Below, in pieces: positions 8,773 through 17,330 of a DNA stretch of 64,000 bases. Source of the DNA: Candidatus Electrothrix scaldis. GTDB lineage: Bacteria > Desulfobacterota > Desulfobulbia > Desulfobulbales > Desulfobulbaceae. The DNA lies in contig CP138355.1 in NCBI GenBank assembly GCA_033584155.1, forward strand, positions 3,295,826-3,359,825, read 5' to 3'. Every line of letters begins with the position of its first letter. Position 1 is the first letter of the stretch. Under the pieces are notes generated by a model that was not told where the DNA came from, ran no database searches, and saw only the letters and a program-made list of their open reading frames with translations. A program made the translations under genes and the position numbers.

Positions 8773-9876
8773 TTAGCGCTTCAGCCGTTCCATAGCGACC
8801 TTGATGGAATGACGCATTCTTTCCAGACCCGCCCCTAACTCTCTGATTTCCCGTGGCCCTGCGGAGGTAATGGCAAGGTCCAACTCTCCCAGGCTGATCC
8901 GGTTGGCGATATTAGTCAGGGAACGCATGGGCTCGGTAACCAATTTATCCAGCAAAACAAAGATAATATAGCCGGAAAGCAGAAACAGGCCCAGGAGAAC
9001 CACTGTTAAAGGAGCAAGCAGCGTTTTAAAAAAATGCCTATCAAAATCGCCAAGCTGTAAGGCAACATGTAGCTCCCCACCAACATCGGGTAAAACAGTG
9101 ACCTGATCATAGACAAAAATGCCCCCTACGCTGATCTTCGCCCCTGACCATTCCTGACCGGCGGGTAGTGTATTTTTCACAAGGACATCCGGTTGAAAAC
9201 CTCGTTCTTTCACCTTTTGGGCAAAATGGTTATCAAAGCTATTTCGATTATTAAAGAAGCCTGCAACGACAATACCCTTTGCATTTCGTACAGCAGCATA
9301 AGCCACGCCAGGGAGTTTACTGATTCGCTTCACCTCCTGGTTCACTGTGAGATAATCCTTTCTTACCAGGGGAAGGTGGATGGTTCCTTTTAAAGATTCG
9401 GTAAGGGCAAGGCTACGCAATTCGAGCTGATCGTGTAGAACGTCAGGAATAGTGTTGAAATAGACATGAAAAAATACGGTACTGATCAACAATAAACCAA
9501 AGAGCATCACAGCCAAAAGATAGAAAAAAAAGGGTACCCCCTTACCAGCAGCTGCGGCCGAATGCCGGAGGGCTGCCTGCACCGCAGGTGAGGGTTCTTT
9601 CTCGGATTGATGAATATTTTCTTTTTTATCAGCCTGCTTGCCATGTCCCTGTCCCTTTTCCTGCTGGCTCGCTACCTCGTTTGTCTCCTCATGTTCGGCA
9701 AAGACTGCTGTTGAGCTCAGTTTTTCTGCTGGAGGAGATGTGCTTTTCTTGGGCTTGGGCTTCTCAACAATGATAATATGCCCGCAAGCTCGGCAATTGA
9801 ACTTTACCTTAGGCGCTTTAATCCGTTTTTCATCAATGGAATATTTTTTTGCACAATCTTCACAGATAACCAGCAT
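8773..9876 (-). CDS. zinc-ribbon / periplasmic sensor / HAMP membrane protein
   Basis: Protein of 367 residues. The N-terminus is an MJ0042-like zinc ribbon with two Cys pairs (C-E-D-C and C-R-A-C). A charged, Lys/Glu-rich linker follows. A first transmembrane helix (PFFFYLLAVMLFGLLLIST) leads to a periplasmic domain of about 150 residues, then a second helix (TVVLLGLFLLSGYIIFVLL) and a HAMP domain ending in LERMRHSIKVAMERLKR. No kinase or methyl-accepting domain is attached. It probably passes a periplasmic signal, perhaps from the PhnD-like protein encoded next, to an unseen partner. Confidence 0.75.
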   Translation of the reverse strand: MLVICEDCAKKYSIDEKRIKAPKVKFNCRACGHIIIVEKPKPKKSTSPPAEKLSSTAVFAEHEETNEVASQQEKGQGHGKQADKKENIHQSEKEPSPAVQAALRHSAAAAGKGVPFFFYLLAVMLFGLLLISTVFFHVYFNTIPDVLHDQLELRSLALTESLKGTIHLPLVRKDYLTVNQEVKRISKLPGVAYAAVRNAKGIVVAGFFNNRNSFDNHFAQKVKERGFQPDVLVKNTLPAGQEWSGAKISVGGIFVYDQVTVLPDVGGELHVALQLGDFDRHFFKTLLAPLTVVLLGLFLLSGYIIFVLLDKLVTEPMRSLTNIANRISLGELDLAITSAGPREIRELGAGLERMRHSIKVAMERLKR

Positions 9877-10100
9877 TAAGATAATTCTCCTTTCCTGTCG
9901 TCTACCAGCAGAGGCTTGAGAAAAAAACGACAGCGTAGCGGGATGTTGACTTCCCCGGATAGTGGTGACAGATGCCGACTCTGATTATGTTTCAACTGCT
10001 TGCCGCATTGCCTCCCTCCATGTCCGCAGGTCATGAGCAGCATAAAAAAAGACTGTAAACTATTTTACAGAAAAAAGAAAGTAAACGAGGTCCTTCCAGC
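9877..10100. other. intergenic region after the kor operon
   Basis: Gene-free stretch between the kor operon and the HAMP gene (both on the minus strand). Apart from the terminator at 10044-10070 I see no ORF or repeat. A promoter for the HAMP gene is expected here but is not clear. Confidence 0.3.
10044..10070 (-). terminator. rho-independent terminator of the kor operon
   Basis: On the minus strand CTGTAAA and TTTACAG form a 7-bp stem, and a TCTTTTTTT tract follows directly. It sits 30 bases after the last gene of the operon. The stem is AT-rich, so it may be weak. Confidence 0.6.
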
Positions 10101-10712
10101 TCAGACCAGTTCATCAGAAATAACTGATTTGGGCAAGGCGGCAAGCTGTATTTTTTCCGCTTCCTCTACTCCACGCCGAAAGGCTGCAAGGTTTATTTCC
10201 TCTGTCCTAGGAGGAATTCTGGCAAGCAGGGCCTTTTCCAGCAGCCCCGGATCGACTAAACCGGAGAGCAGGCCAACAGCACCAAGAGCCACCATATTTG
10301 CTGTCATTTCTTTACCTATTTCCTCTCGGGCAATCTGAGTAAAAGGAAGGGCCACAACCCGACTGGTGGGCGATTGCCCAACCAGCCCTTTATCTATAAC
10401 CAAAATGCCGTCATTCTTCAGATCAAAAAAATAGGCATCACAGGCTGTCTGATTCATGGCCAACAAAAGATCAAGCCCCAAGGCCTTAGGGTAATCAATG
10501 GGCGCATTGCTGATAACCACCTCAGCCTTGGATTTTCCACCCCTGGCCTCTGGCCCATAGCTCTGGGTCTGGCAAACATGCTTATCGCTATATACACCAA
10601 CGGCCTCAGCAAAGATAACAGCCAAGGTGATAATCCCCTGCCCTCCTGAGCCACTGAAGCGTATCTCGTAACGCTTTGGCGAATTGTTTTGCTCTTCCTG
10701 GTCCATACTCAT
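10101..10712 (-). CDS. korC: 2-oxoacid:ferredoxin oxidoreductase, gamma subunit
   Basis: Protein of 203 residues beginning with the family signature IRFSGSGGQGIITLA and containing SYGPEARGGKSKAEVVIS, which is characteristic of the gamma subunit of 2-oxoglutarate/2-ketoisovalerate oxidoreductases. The enzyme oxidises a 2-oxoacid with CoA to an acyl-CoA and reduces ferredoxin, or runs backward to fix CO2. Its ATG overlaps the stop of the beta-subunit gene (ATGA), and the terminator at 10044-10070 follows. It is the last gene of the operon. The substrate is assumed to be 2-oxoglutarate from the DABC order, but a related 2-oxoacid is possible. Confidence 0.9.
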   Translation of the reverse strand: MSMDQEEQNNSPKRYEIRFSGSGGQGIITLAVIFAEAVGVYSDKHVCQTQSYGPEARGGKSKAEVVISNAPIDYPKALGLDLLLAMNQTACDAYFFDLKNDGILVIDKGLVGQSPTSRVVALPFTQIAREEIGKEMTANMVALGAVGLLSGLVDPGLLEKALLARIPPRTEEINLAAFRRGVEEAEKIQLAALPKSVISDELV

Positions 10713-11575
10713 ATACTCTTTTTCCCCTGATCTGCCCTGGCCTGCTCACGAATTCGCTTATACTCATTGGTGGAAATCGGCAGATCTCGATCAGCCAAGA
10801 CCCCAATGGTGATTTTCTCCCGCAATTCTTCCGAATCCATTGTTGCGGCCTTTTTCACTGTCACCGCCTGTTCTTTAAACAGGTTCAGCATATCAATGGC
10901 ATTACCGATCTGATTACGCCTGCCGTATTGGACATGGCAATTGGATATAATCTCCACCACAGCAAAGCCCGGTTTCAGCATGGCCTGTTCAATAAGCTGA
11001 TCTGCCAAGGCTGCATGGTAGACCGTGGAGCGGGCAACAAAGGAGGCACCGGCTGTCACGGCTAGCTCAGCAATGGAAAAAGCATGTTCAATATGCCCGT
11101 ACACCGAGGTTGTGGTGGTGGAGCCAAAAGGAGTGGTTGGTGAATACTGGCCTCCGGTCATGCCGTAAATGGAATTGTTAATGATGATAGCGGTCAGGTT
11201 CAGATTACGGCGGGCAGCGTGAATCAGATGATTACCACCAATTGCGGTGGCATCACCATCGCCCATAATGGCGACCACGTTCAGGGCCGGATTCGCCAGC
11301 TTGATGCCAGTAGCAAAGGTCAATGCCCGACCGTGGGTGGTATGCAGGGTGTTAAAATCAAGATAGGTGGGCATGCGCCCGGAACAACCTATGCCGGAGG
11401 CCAACACAACTTCATCTTTTTCCAGCTCCAGGCGGGTAATTGCCCGTAGGAGCGCCCCCATAACAATCCCATTGCCGCATCCTGGGCACCAGACATGGGG
11501 GAATTTTTTATTATGACGAAAGTATATATGGGTAAGGGCCTGTATTGAAGGAGGCATAAGGACTGTTCCTTGCAA
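10709..11575 (-). CDS. korB: 2-oxoacid:ferredoxin oxidoreductase, beta (TPP) subunit
   Basis: Protein of 288 residues that binds thiamine pyrophosphate. GDGDATAIGGNH followed by NNSIYGMTGGQ is the TPP/Mg2+ motif, and WCPGCGNG carries cluster-associated cysteines. It is the catalytic partner of the alpha subunit encoded just upstream; the two genes are only seven bases apart. The C-terminal cysteine of the CHVQYGRRN segment is also typical. The length is normal for the family. Confidence 0.93.
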   Translation of the reverse strand: MQGTVLMPPSIQALTHIYFRHNKKFPHVWCPGCGNGIVMGALLRAITRLELEKDEVVLASGIGCSGRMPTYLDFNTLHTTHGRALTFATGIKLANPALNVVAIMGDGDATAIGGNHLIHAARRNLNLTAIIINNSIYGMTGGQYSPTTPFGSTTTTSVYGHIEHAFSIAELAVTAGASFVARSTVYHAALADQLIEQAMLKPGFAVVEIISNCHVQYGRRNQIGNAIDMLNLFKEQAVTVKKAATMDSEELREKITIGVLADRDLPISTNEYKRIREQARADQGKKSI

Positions 11576-11581
11576 GAATTT

Positions 11582-12739
11582 TCAACCAGCAGGACCTGCA
11601 CTGAGTTTGACCAAACGGCTGTATATCTCCTGCGGGGTTATCAATTTGCCGTCCACCCTATTCTGCTTCACAACCGTACAGAGTCCCTGATTGATTCGCT
11701 GGACTTCCCTGCTGATCTGACCGAGATTTAATTCCGGGACCAGCACAGAATGGCATTGCTGTAAATAGGGGGTCAGGGTACGGCGGGGAAAGGGAAACAG
11801 GGTGATGAGCTGAACAAGTCCGGCACGTATACCGGCACGCCGAGCCTCTTCCACAGCCCGTAGCGCAGAACGGGCCACTGAGCCATAGGCAATGACAAAA
11901 AACTCAGCATCCTCCATATAGAATTTCCTGGTCAACTGGATATCATCCAGCCCCTTGGTAATCTTCATAGACAGACGATGATGAAACTTCTCCACCTCCT
12001 GCGGATTCTGAGTAGGAAAACCGTCCTGGTCATGGACAAGTCCAGTCACATGATGGCGATAACCATCACCAAAGGCGGCCATCGGCGGAACACCACGGGC
12101 GTCTTCCTGATAGGGCTTGTACCAATCCGGCGGCATGCCAGGAGCGATCCTGTCCACCACCTTGACCTCGCTGTTCAGGGGCAGCTCCACAGATTCCCGG
12201 GTATGAGCAACCACCTCATCAGAAAGGACAAGGACCGGAACCCGATAGCGTTCTGAAAGATTAAAGGCTTTTACCGTGATGGTGAAGGAATCAAGGACAC
12301 TGGAAACAGCCAGGACTATAATGGGATGATCACCGTGGGTGCCCCAGCGGGCCATTTGGACATCGCCCTGAGCAGGACTTGTGGGCAGACCGGTTGAGGG
12401 GCCGCCCCGCATAACATTGACGATCACACAGGGCACTTCAGCGGCGCAGGCAAAACCAAGATTCTCCTGCATCAGGGAAAAACCTGGACCGGAGGTGGCG
12501 GTCATGGCTTTGACGCCAGCCAGAGAGGCGCCGATCACTGCCCCAATGCTGGCGATCTCATCCTCCATCTGGATAAAGGTGCCATTCACCGCAGGCAGAC
12601 GAACCGAGAGTTGCTCTGCAATTTCAGAGGCCGGGGTAATGGGGTAACCGGCAAAAAAACGGCAACGGGCAGCTAGGGCGCCGTACACGATGGCCTCGTT
12701 TCCCTGCAAGAGGCGGCGTACTCGTTTTTCCTCAGTCAT
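11582..12739 (-). CDS. korA: 2-oxoacid:ferredoxin oxidoreductase, alpha subunit
   Basis: Protein of 385 residues with the alpha-subunit architecture: FAGYPITPASEIAE near the N-terminus, MEDEIASIGAVIGAS with the conserved glutamate near TPP, and TSGPGFSLMQENLG. A transketolase-like C-terminal half ends in LVPELNLGQISREV. No gamma domain is fused at the N-terminus, in keeping with a separate korC. It overlaps the ferredoxin-like subunit gene by eight bases. Confidence 0.93.
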   Translation of the reverse strand: MTEEKRVRRLLQGNEAIVYGALAARCRFFAGYPITPASEIAEQLSVRLPAVNGTFIQMEDEIASIGAVIGASLAGVKAMTATSGPGFSLMQENLGFACAAEVPCVIVNVMRGGPSTGLPTSPAQGDVQMARWGTHGDHPIIVLAVSSVLDSFTITVKAFNLSERYRVPVLVLSDEVVAHTRESVELPLNSEVKVVDRIAPGMPPDWYKPYQEDARGVPPMAAFGDGYRHHVTGLVHDQDGFPTQNPQEVEKFHHRLSMKITKGLDDIQLTRKFYMEDAEFFVIAYGSVARSALRAVEEARRAGIRAGLVQLITLFPFPRRTLTPYLQQCHSVLVPELNLGQISREVQRINQGLCTVVKQNRVDGKLITPQEIYSRLVKLSAGPAG

Positions 12740-12971
12740 TATCCCGTCCTCTGCTCGCCTTGCGTTCTGCGACTGTTATGGCAAAATCCGGGCAATGCAT
12801 TTCGCAGAAGCGGCACCCCACGCAACCATCTTTATCAAGGATCTCCGGTTTTCCTTCTTTGCCGGGGTGAATAATTTTCTGAGGACAGAAGGCCATGCAG
12901 ATACCACAGCTTTTGCACCAATCATGATAAAAAGAGACGTCGAACTGCTTCTTTTTTCCTGTGTTCTTCAA
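12732..12971 (-). CDS. korD: 2-oxoacid:ferredoxin oxidoreductase, delta (ferredoxin-like) subunit
   Basis: Protein of 79 residues with two 4Fe-4S sites: C-K-S-C-G-I-C-M-A-F-C-P and C-V-G-C-R-F-C-E-M-H-C-P. It passes electrons within the complex. The start is TTG at 12971, because an in-frame stop lies three codons upstream and no ATG precedes the first cluster. It is the first gene of the operon. No clear ribosome site is seen. Confidence 0.9.
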   Translation of the reverse strand: MKNTGKKKQFDVSFYHDWCKSCGICMAFCPQKIIHPGKEGKPEILDKDGCVGCRFCEMHCPDFAITVAERKASRGRDND

Positions 12972-13019
12972 GGTGTTGTATCAGTTATTCTTGTCCTCTG
13001 TGCCTTCTTCTGATCTTCC

Positions 13020-13433
13020 TCAGGCTAAGGTTGGCCTGGGATTATCTCCTACAAAATTGTAGCGTTTCATCAGCTCCAGCCAATGAGGAAAAATCGCATC
13101 GTCCTGCTCGTCCAACCAGACTCCGCTCAGGGCGAGTTGGAGCTTTTCATTCTCATCAGCTTTTTCCATCACGGTATTTATTATTTCATAGCCATGATAG
13201 ACAAAAAGATTTTCCAGCGGCCCTGCGGCAATATAAGCAAGGCCGTCATTATCCTTGCAGGAATCAATGATGGTAACAAGAAGCTCAAAAGCCCGTTGGG
13301 GAGCGCTATTCACTAAGTTATCAACCAGAACAGCGGCCTGACCATTTGTTGAATCATTAGCCTGAGCTGTTTTTTGCATATCACCTTCATTATATTCTCG
13401 CCAAAACATCTCAGCAAATTCTTGATCAGTCAT
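13020..13433 (-). CDS. DUF6869-like protein
   Basis: Small acidic cytoplasmic protein of 137 residues if it starts at the ATG at 13433 (MTDQEFAEMFWREYNEGD). The frame is open further up to a TTG at 13553, but that stretch overlaps the small membrane protein gene and looks unlike protein. The segment DGLAYIAAGPLENLFVYHG followed by LALSGVWL resembles the DUF6869 family, whose function is unknown and which is often found beside toxin or conflict genes. The start is uncertain. Confidence 0.6.
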   Translation of the reverse strand: MTDQEFAEMFWREYNEGDMQKTAQANDSTNGQAAVLVDNLVNSAPQRAFELLVTIIDSCKDNDGLAYIAAGPLENLFVYHGYEIINTVMEKADENEKLQLALSGVWLDEQDDAIFPHWLELMKRYNFVGDNPRPTLA

Positions 13434-13540
13434 ATCGGCAGGATCGCACAAGCGAGATTCATTTTGGTTGCAATTCAAAACAAGGCCTTCAGGCTGAAAT
13501 ACACTAAAAACCCCACACCTGTGGAGCTGTACATCAGCAG

Positions 13541-13645
13541 TCAGGGCATGCAATCAATCCCTTTCCTTTGCAGGAGGTTAGGGATCAAGACAAAAGCGAC
13601 AACAGAGCTAAGTAACGATATGGTCAATATGAGCAATTCATTCAT
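13541..13645 (-). CDS. small single-span membrane protein
   Basis: A 34-residue ORF with a strong GAGGTGG ribosome site five bases before its ATG. Residues 3-24 (ELLILTISLLSSVVAFVLIP) form one hydrophobic helix, followed by a basic NLLQRKG tail. It ends inside the TTG-extended form of the next gene, so the two may be coupled. It is too short for a family match; the ribosome site and hydrophobic pattern argue that it is real. Confidence 0.45.
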   Translation of the reverse strand: MNELLILTISLLSSVVAFVLIPNLLQRKGIDCMP

Positions 13646-13707
13646 TTTTCCACCTCGTGTTCAGCTTGTATTAATGAGGTAATTGTTTATATGTTTGTAT
13701 ACAAGAT

Positions 13708-13731
13708 AGGGATACGGCATGCCGTATCCCT
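13708..13731. repeat. perfect TACGGCATGCCGTA palindrome
   Basis: A perfect 24-base palindrome centred on GGCATGCC, just after the typA stop. A near-copy lies at 60879-60900, after the CoA-disulfide reductase gene. It may act as a transcription end or as a dispersed repeat. Confidence 0.55.
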
Positions 13732-13758
13732 CTACACCCTGTATCTGAAGAAAATTCC

Positions 13759-15558
13759 TTACGCACGAATTTTGGCGTCTTTCTGCTTTCGGAGACGAAT
13801 AATCCGGGGAGTAACCTCCACCAATTCATCGTCATTGATATATGATATGCAGTCTTCCAAGCTCATGTCAAGGGGAGGGGTCAGAATAACCGCCTCATCC
13901 GAGCCAGAGGCACGCATATTGGTCAGCTTCTTGCCCTTGGCCGGGTTGACAACCAAGTCTGCCGGGCGGCAGTTCTCGCCAATGATCTGACCCTTATACA
14001 ACTCTTCACCGGGATTCACGAACAGTATGCCGCGATCCTGAAGGTTAAACAGGGCATAGGCCACGCTGGTGCAATTTTCCTTCACAATCATAACCCCGTT
14101 CTGGCGATTCTGAATCTCTCCGGCATGAGGACCCCATTCAGCAAAGACATAGTTCATCACGCCCATCCCACGGGTATCGGTCATGAACTGGGAACGGTAG
14201 CCAAGTAGACCTCGGGTGGGGACCTTGAAAATCATTCGGGACATCCCGTTTTCCACCTGCATATCACTGAGCACGCCTTTCAGTTTCCCCAGCTTCTCTA
14301 TGACCACACCCTGGTACTGCTCATCCACATCAACGGTCAGGGACTCATAGGGCTCTATAGTTTTGCCGTTTTCTTCCTTCATGATGACGTGTGGGCGAGT
14401 TACCTGAAATTCGTAATCTTCCCTGCGCATTTTTTCAATCAGGATAGAGAGATGCAGCTCACCGCGCCCGGAAACCCGAAAACCGACACCATCAGTGAGA
14501 GGCTCCACATGCAGGGCCACATCAGCCAGGGTTTCCTTGCTCAAGCGTTCTTCCAGATGACGGGAGGTCACAAATTTTCCATCCTGGCCAGCAAAGGGTG
14601 AGTCATTGGGGATAAAATGCATGGAGATGGTGGGCGGGTCAATCTCGATCAGCGGCATGGGCTGAGGATTGTCAGGATCCGTAAAAGTTACCCCCACGGT
14701 TACATCGTCCATACCAGCCACGGCCACGATATCACCGGCACAGGCCATATCCACCGGCATCTTCTCATCACCGATAAAGTTGAAGATCTTAGAAATCCGT
14801 ACCGGCTTGATGGAGCCATCACGGCGGGCAACCACGATGTTTTCGTTCAGGCGCAGAGTTCCGTTGGCTATACGACCGATTCCCAATCTCCCCAGATAAG
14901 GCGAGTAATCAATGGTATTGATCTGTAATTGCAAAGGCGCCTCTGTGTCACCAGGAGGAGGAGGAACATGCTTAACAATCATCTCGGAGATCAACTCCAT
15001 GCCCTGTCCAGGAACGATGGGATCACTAGGATCTTCCACCATATAGCCTTCTTTGGCAGAACCGTAGAGAACCGGAAAATCCAGGGTTTCATCCGGTGCT
15101 TCCAGGCGGGCCAGCAGATCAAAGACCTCGTCAACCACCCACTCACAACGGGCACCGTCTTTATCGATCTTATTCACCAGCACCAGGATGGGGAGCTTGG
15201 CAGCCAGGGCTTTTTTGACCACAAAAAAAGTCTGGGGCATAGGGCCTTCCTGGGCATCCACCAACAGCACAACGCCGTCAGCCATCCGCATGACGCGCTC
15301 CACCTGGCCACCAAAGTCGGCATGGCCCGGTGTATCGATGATATTTATTTTATAATCGCCATAGGCGTATGAGCCGTTTTTCGAGGCAATGGTGATACCG
15401 CGCTCACGTTCCAAATCCATGGAGTCCATAAGGCGTTCAGCCACCTCCTGGTTGTCACGAAACATACCGCTCTGATGAAATAACTTGTCAACCAATGTGG
15501 TTTTACCGTGGTCAACATGGGCGATGATCGCCACATTTCTGATCTTATCCTGGTCCAT
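13759..15558 (-). CDS. typA: ribosome-associated GTPase TypA/BipA
   Basis: Translational GTPase of 599 residues that helps 50S subunit assembly and stress growth. The G motifs are clear: AHVDHGKTT (G1), RGITI (G2), DTPGH (G3), NKID (G4). Domains II and III and the TypA-specific C-terminal domain (NGVMIVKENCTSVAYALFNLQ, then PARGKK-like NPAKGKK) follow. The start is the ATG at 15558, with an AGGAG site six bases upstream, rather than the open frame to 15642, whose extra 28 residues are not family-like. The RHH gene at 15805 is divergent. Confidence 0.97.
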   Translation of the reverse strand: MDQDKIRNVAIIAHVDHGKTTLVDKLFHQSGMFRDNQEVAERLMDSMDLERERGITIASKNGSYAYGDYKINIIDTPGHADFGGQVERVMRMADGVVLLVDAQEGPMPQTFFVVKKALAAKLPILVLVNKIDKDGARCEWVVDEVFDLLARLEAPDETLDFPVLYGSAKEGYMVEDPSDPIVPGQGMELISEMIVKHVPPPPGDTEAPLQLQINTIDYSPYLGRLGIGRIANGTLRLNENIVVARRDGSIKPVRISKIFNFIGDEKMPVDMACAGDIVAVAGMDDVTVGVTFTDPDNPQPMPLIEIDPPTISMHFIPNDSPFAGQDGKFVTSRHLEERLSKETLADVALHVEPLTDGVGFRVSGRGELHLSILIEKMRREDYEFQVTRPHVIMKEENGKTIEPYESLTVDVDEQYQGVVIEKLGKLKGVLSDMQVENGMSRMIFKVPTRGLLGYRSQFMTDTRGMGVMNYVFAEWGPHAGEIQNRQNGVMIVKENCTSVAYALFNLQDRGILFVNPGEELYKGQIIGENCRPADLVVNPAKGKKLTNMRASGSDEAVILTPPLDMSLEDCISYINDDELVEVTPRIIRLRKQKDAKIRA

Positions 15559-15728
15559 TATAGCTCCTGTGGAAAATAAAAAAGGCGCAGGCCGCACCTG
15601 TTCTTTCGATAAAAAAAGGGGACTGTACAGCAGGAAAGTCAAAAAGACAAGAGGGATTGAAGGGCTGAACAGAAAAGAAACAATTTTACAGGAGGAAGGC
15701 GCAGAGAATTACGATTGTGCCAATCGAC

Positions 15729-15757
15729 TTGACAGAGTGACATCGCTTCTGTACAGA
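15729..15757 (+). promoter_or_regulatory. sigma70-type promoter of the RHH gene
   Basis: A perfect -35 TTGACA at 15729-15734 is followed after 17 bases by TACAGA at 15752-15757, a weak -10. It precedes the RHH gene by about 50 bases. The -10 matches only three of six consensus bases. Confidence 0.45.
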
Positions 15758-15804
15758 TTCAGAGTAGAAACCTTACGTCCCGGAAGACTCTTGGAGGCAA
15801 TGCA

Positions 15805-16041
15805 ATGAGTACACTCAGCTTACGACTTCCCAACTCTATTCACCGTCACATCAAACAAATAGCTGCCAGTGAAGGGGTCTCAATTAACCAGTTCATTTCA
15901 TCAGCTGTGGCTGAAAAAATTTCCGCCATCACAACTGAAGATTACCTGAAGCAACGGGCGAAAAAGGCGGACAGAGCCGCATTCAGAAGTATTCTGAATA
16001 AAGTTCCTGAACGGGCACCGTTGCCGGGAGATGAAATGTAA
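15805..16041 (+). CDS. ribbon-helix-helix antitoxin-like protein (orphan)
   Basis: Protein of 78 residues. STLSLRLPNSIHRHIKQIA followed by GVSINQFI is the strand-helix-helix DNA-binding fold of HicB/Arc-like antitoxins. The C-terminal tail (FRSILNKVPERAPLPGDEM) is the kind that usually wraps a toxin. A GGAGG site lies seven bases before the ATG. The expected toxin gene (often PIN) is missing: a convergent Uma2 fragment starts only three bases after the stop. It is probably a left-over or free-standing regulator. Confidence 0.8.
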   Translation: MSTLSLRLPNSIHRHIKQIAASEGVSINQFISSAVAEKISAITTEDYLKQRAKKADRAAFRSILNKVPERAPLPGDEM

Positions 16042-16043
16042 CT

Positions 16044-16229
16044 CTATGCACCACTCCTATACGCCCGCATAAAAAGATTGCCGGATATTCTGCCGTGATC
16101 AGCACTGGCCCCGGCCATTGCGTAGACAGCGCCGTCAATGAACTCGTGCTTCACGTCACTGAGAAGTTCACCTTCCAGATATTCCTGCTCGCTGATCTGC
16201 TGTTGTGGTTCTTGCTGCGGCAATGGCAT
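16044..16229 (-). pseudogene. Uma2-family nuclease, N-terminal fragment
   Basis: Only 61 residues remain. ISEQEYLEGELLSDVKHEFIDG and VYAMAGASADHGRISGNLF are the start of Uma2 (DUF820) proteins of the PD-(D/E)XK superfamily, which are normally about 190 residues. The frame then runs into eight unrelated residues and a stop. The catalytic core (D-x-E-x-K) is lost, so the fragment is inactive. Confidence 0.75.
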
Positions 16230-16292
16230 AACGCTTTCCTTTTCTCAGATTTGCTTCATGGCGGCTGCCAGCACCGGACAGCCTCACACTGT

Positions 16293-16820
16293 TTACGGCG
16301 TCGGAGAGCTTTGACAGCCATAGTTAAACACCAAATCCCCATGTAAGGTTTGCGCGAAATGTGAAGCATCGCTCACGCATTGTATTCGACATCGAGCACA
16401 CGCTTCAGGCATGGTGGAGCCTTCCGCCGCAACTCTCTCAGGCAGTACTGTATCAAGGCAGTACCGTGCACAGCAAGTGGCGACCACTTTTGAGGATTCC
16501 GTATAAAATGAGTTGTGCGTTGCCATGTCCGCTATTGTTTGCTTTCTGGTTTCATAGCAAGCATCTTTGTCTGCGCCTGCTTTTTCTTCACAACACAAGG
16601 AAAGTTCTCGTGACGGGCTTTTTAAACTTGAAAGTTTACCTGCCTGCTCCAGCTCTTGCCAATACTTGTTCGTCTCTTCCTGCAGGCAGGTCTCTATTTT
16701 TTCTGCTAATTCGGCCCCTACTTTTGGCACATTACAGAACAACCCGGAACCTGCTACGAGTATTACCAAACAATACATTTTGACATTTGCACTTTTACGA
16801 TTTTTTATAACAAACTGCAT
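16293..16820 (-). CDS. secreted cysteine-rich protein
   Basis: Protein of 175 residues with a ribosome site (AAGGACGG) before the ATG at 16820. A hydrophobic stretch (MYCLVILVAGSGLF) ending before VGAELAEK looks like a signal peptide. The mature part has about ten cysteines, some in Cys-Cys pairs (SLCCEEK, ATCCARYC), suggesting disulfides or metal binding in the periplasm. I do not recognise the family. Confidence 0.55.
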   Translation of the reverse strand: MQFVIKNRKSANVKMYCLVILVAGSGLFCNVPKVGAELAEKIETCLQEETNKYWQELEQAGKLSSLKSPSRELSLCCEEKAGADKDACYETRKQTIADMATHNSFYTESSKVVATCCARYCLDTVLPERVAAEGSTMPEACARCRIQCVSDASHFAQTLHGDLVFNYGCQSSPTP

Positions 16821-16981
16821 TCTTACCGTCCTTTTTTCTTGATGTTTCTTGCAATAATTTTTTACGATACTAACCGCAGTTAGTCAGAAAAACAACAGGA
16901 AATGTGTCCACGAAGAAAGCAAGTTACGCAAGGATAAGGACGGTGGTGCCACAAACAAGGTCTTTGCCAGATCTCTTTCTT

Positions 16982-17064
16982 TCAGGTACCGGGGTTCTTC
17001 CCTTGCAGCACCTCTTCAATATTCGCCGCTTCGTGCAGGGGTGCGGCGAGCATAACGCCATACT
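16982..17064 (-). pseudogene. remnant of a STAND/TPR gene 3' end
   Basis: Minus-strand sequence reading EAANIEEVLQG, ending at a stop at 16982, closely matches the C-terminal EVANIEEALEG of the STAND gene that ends at 17331. It is the last part of a lost or duplicated paralogue. The rest of the gene is absent; the 23-bp tandem repeat occupies its place. Confidence 0.5.
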
Positions 17065-17179
17065 CGATTCGAGTAACGAGTATGTCTCGATTCGAGTAAC
17101 GAGTATGTCTCGATTCGAGTAACGAGTGTGTCTCGATCCGAGTAACGGGCGTGTCTCGATCCGAGTAACGGGCGTGTCT
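17065..17179. repeat. five tandem copies of a 23-bp repeat
   Basis: Five head-to-tail 23-bp units from 17065 to 17179. The core of each is CGATTCGAGTAACGAG followed by TATGTCT; the last two copies carry C for T and GGGC changes. Each unit contains the palindrome CTCGATTCGAG or a variant. The 23-bp unit length is not a multiple of three, so the array is not coding. No ORF needs it. Confidence 0.85.
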
Positions 17180-17199
17180 CGATGAAAGGCATGCACAGG

Positions 17200-17325
17200 G
17201 TGATGACCCTGTGCTGAGTTTATGTACCCCTTTCAGGGGATAGTATCCCGGAAATCCGAACCCCGCAGGGGTTCCGCAGATCAGCCCGGGGTAACCACCC
17301 CGGGCAGGGCGTCTCTCTTGTGAAC
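17200..17325. repeat. cluster of short GC-rich palindromes
   Basis: Several nested hairpins lie between the 23-bp array and the STAND gene end: ACCCCTTTCAGGGG, AACCCCGCAGGGGTT and GCCCGGGGTAACCACCCCGGGC. This is typical of a dispersed intergenic repeat, and it may also end transcription of the STAND gene. Confidence 0.5.
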
Positions 17326-17330
17326 GCCCC

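Noticed and set aside
17065-17179. CRISPR array
   Set aside because: The units touch head to tail with no spacers, so it is a simple tandem repeat.
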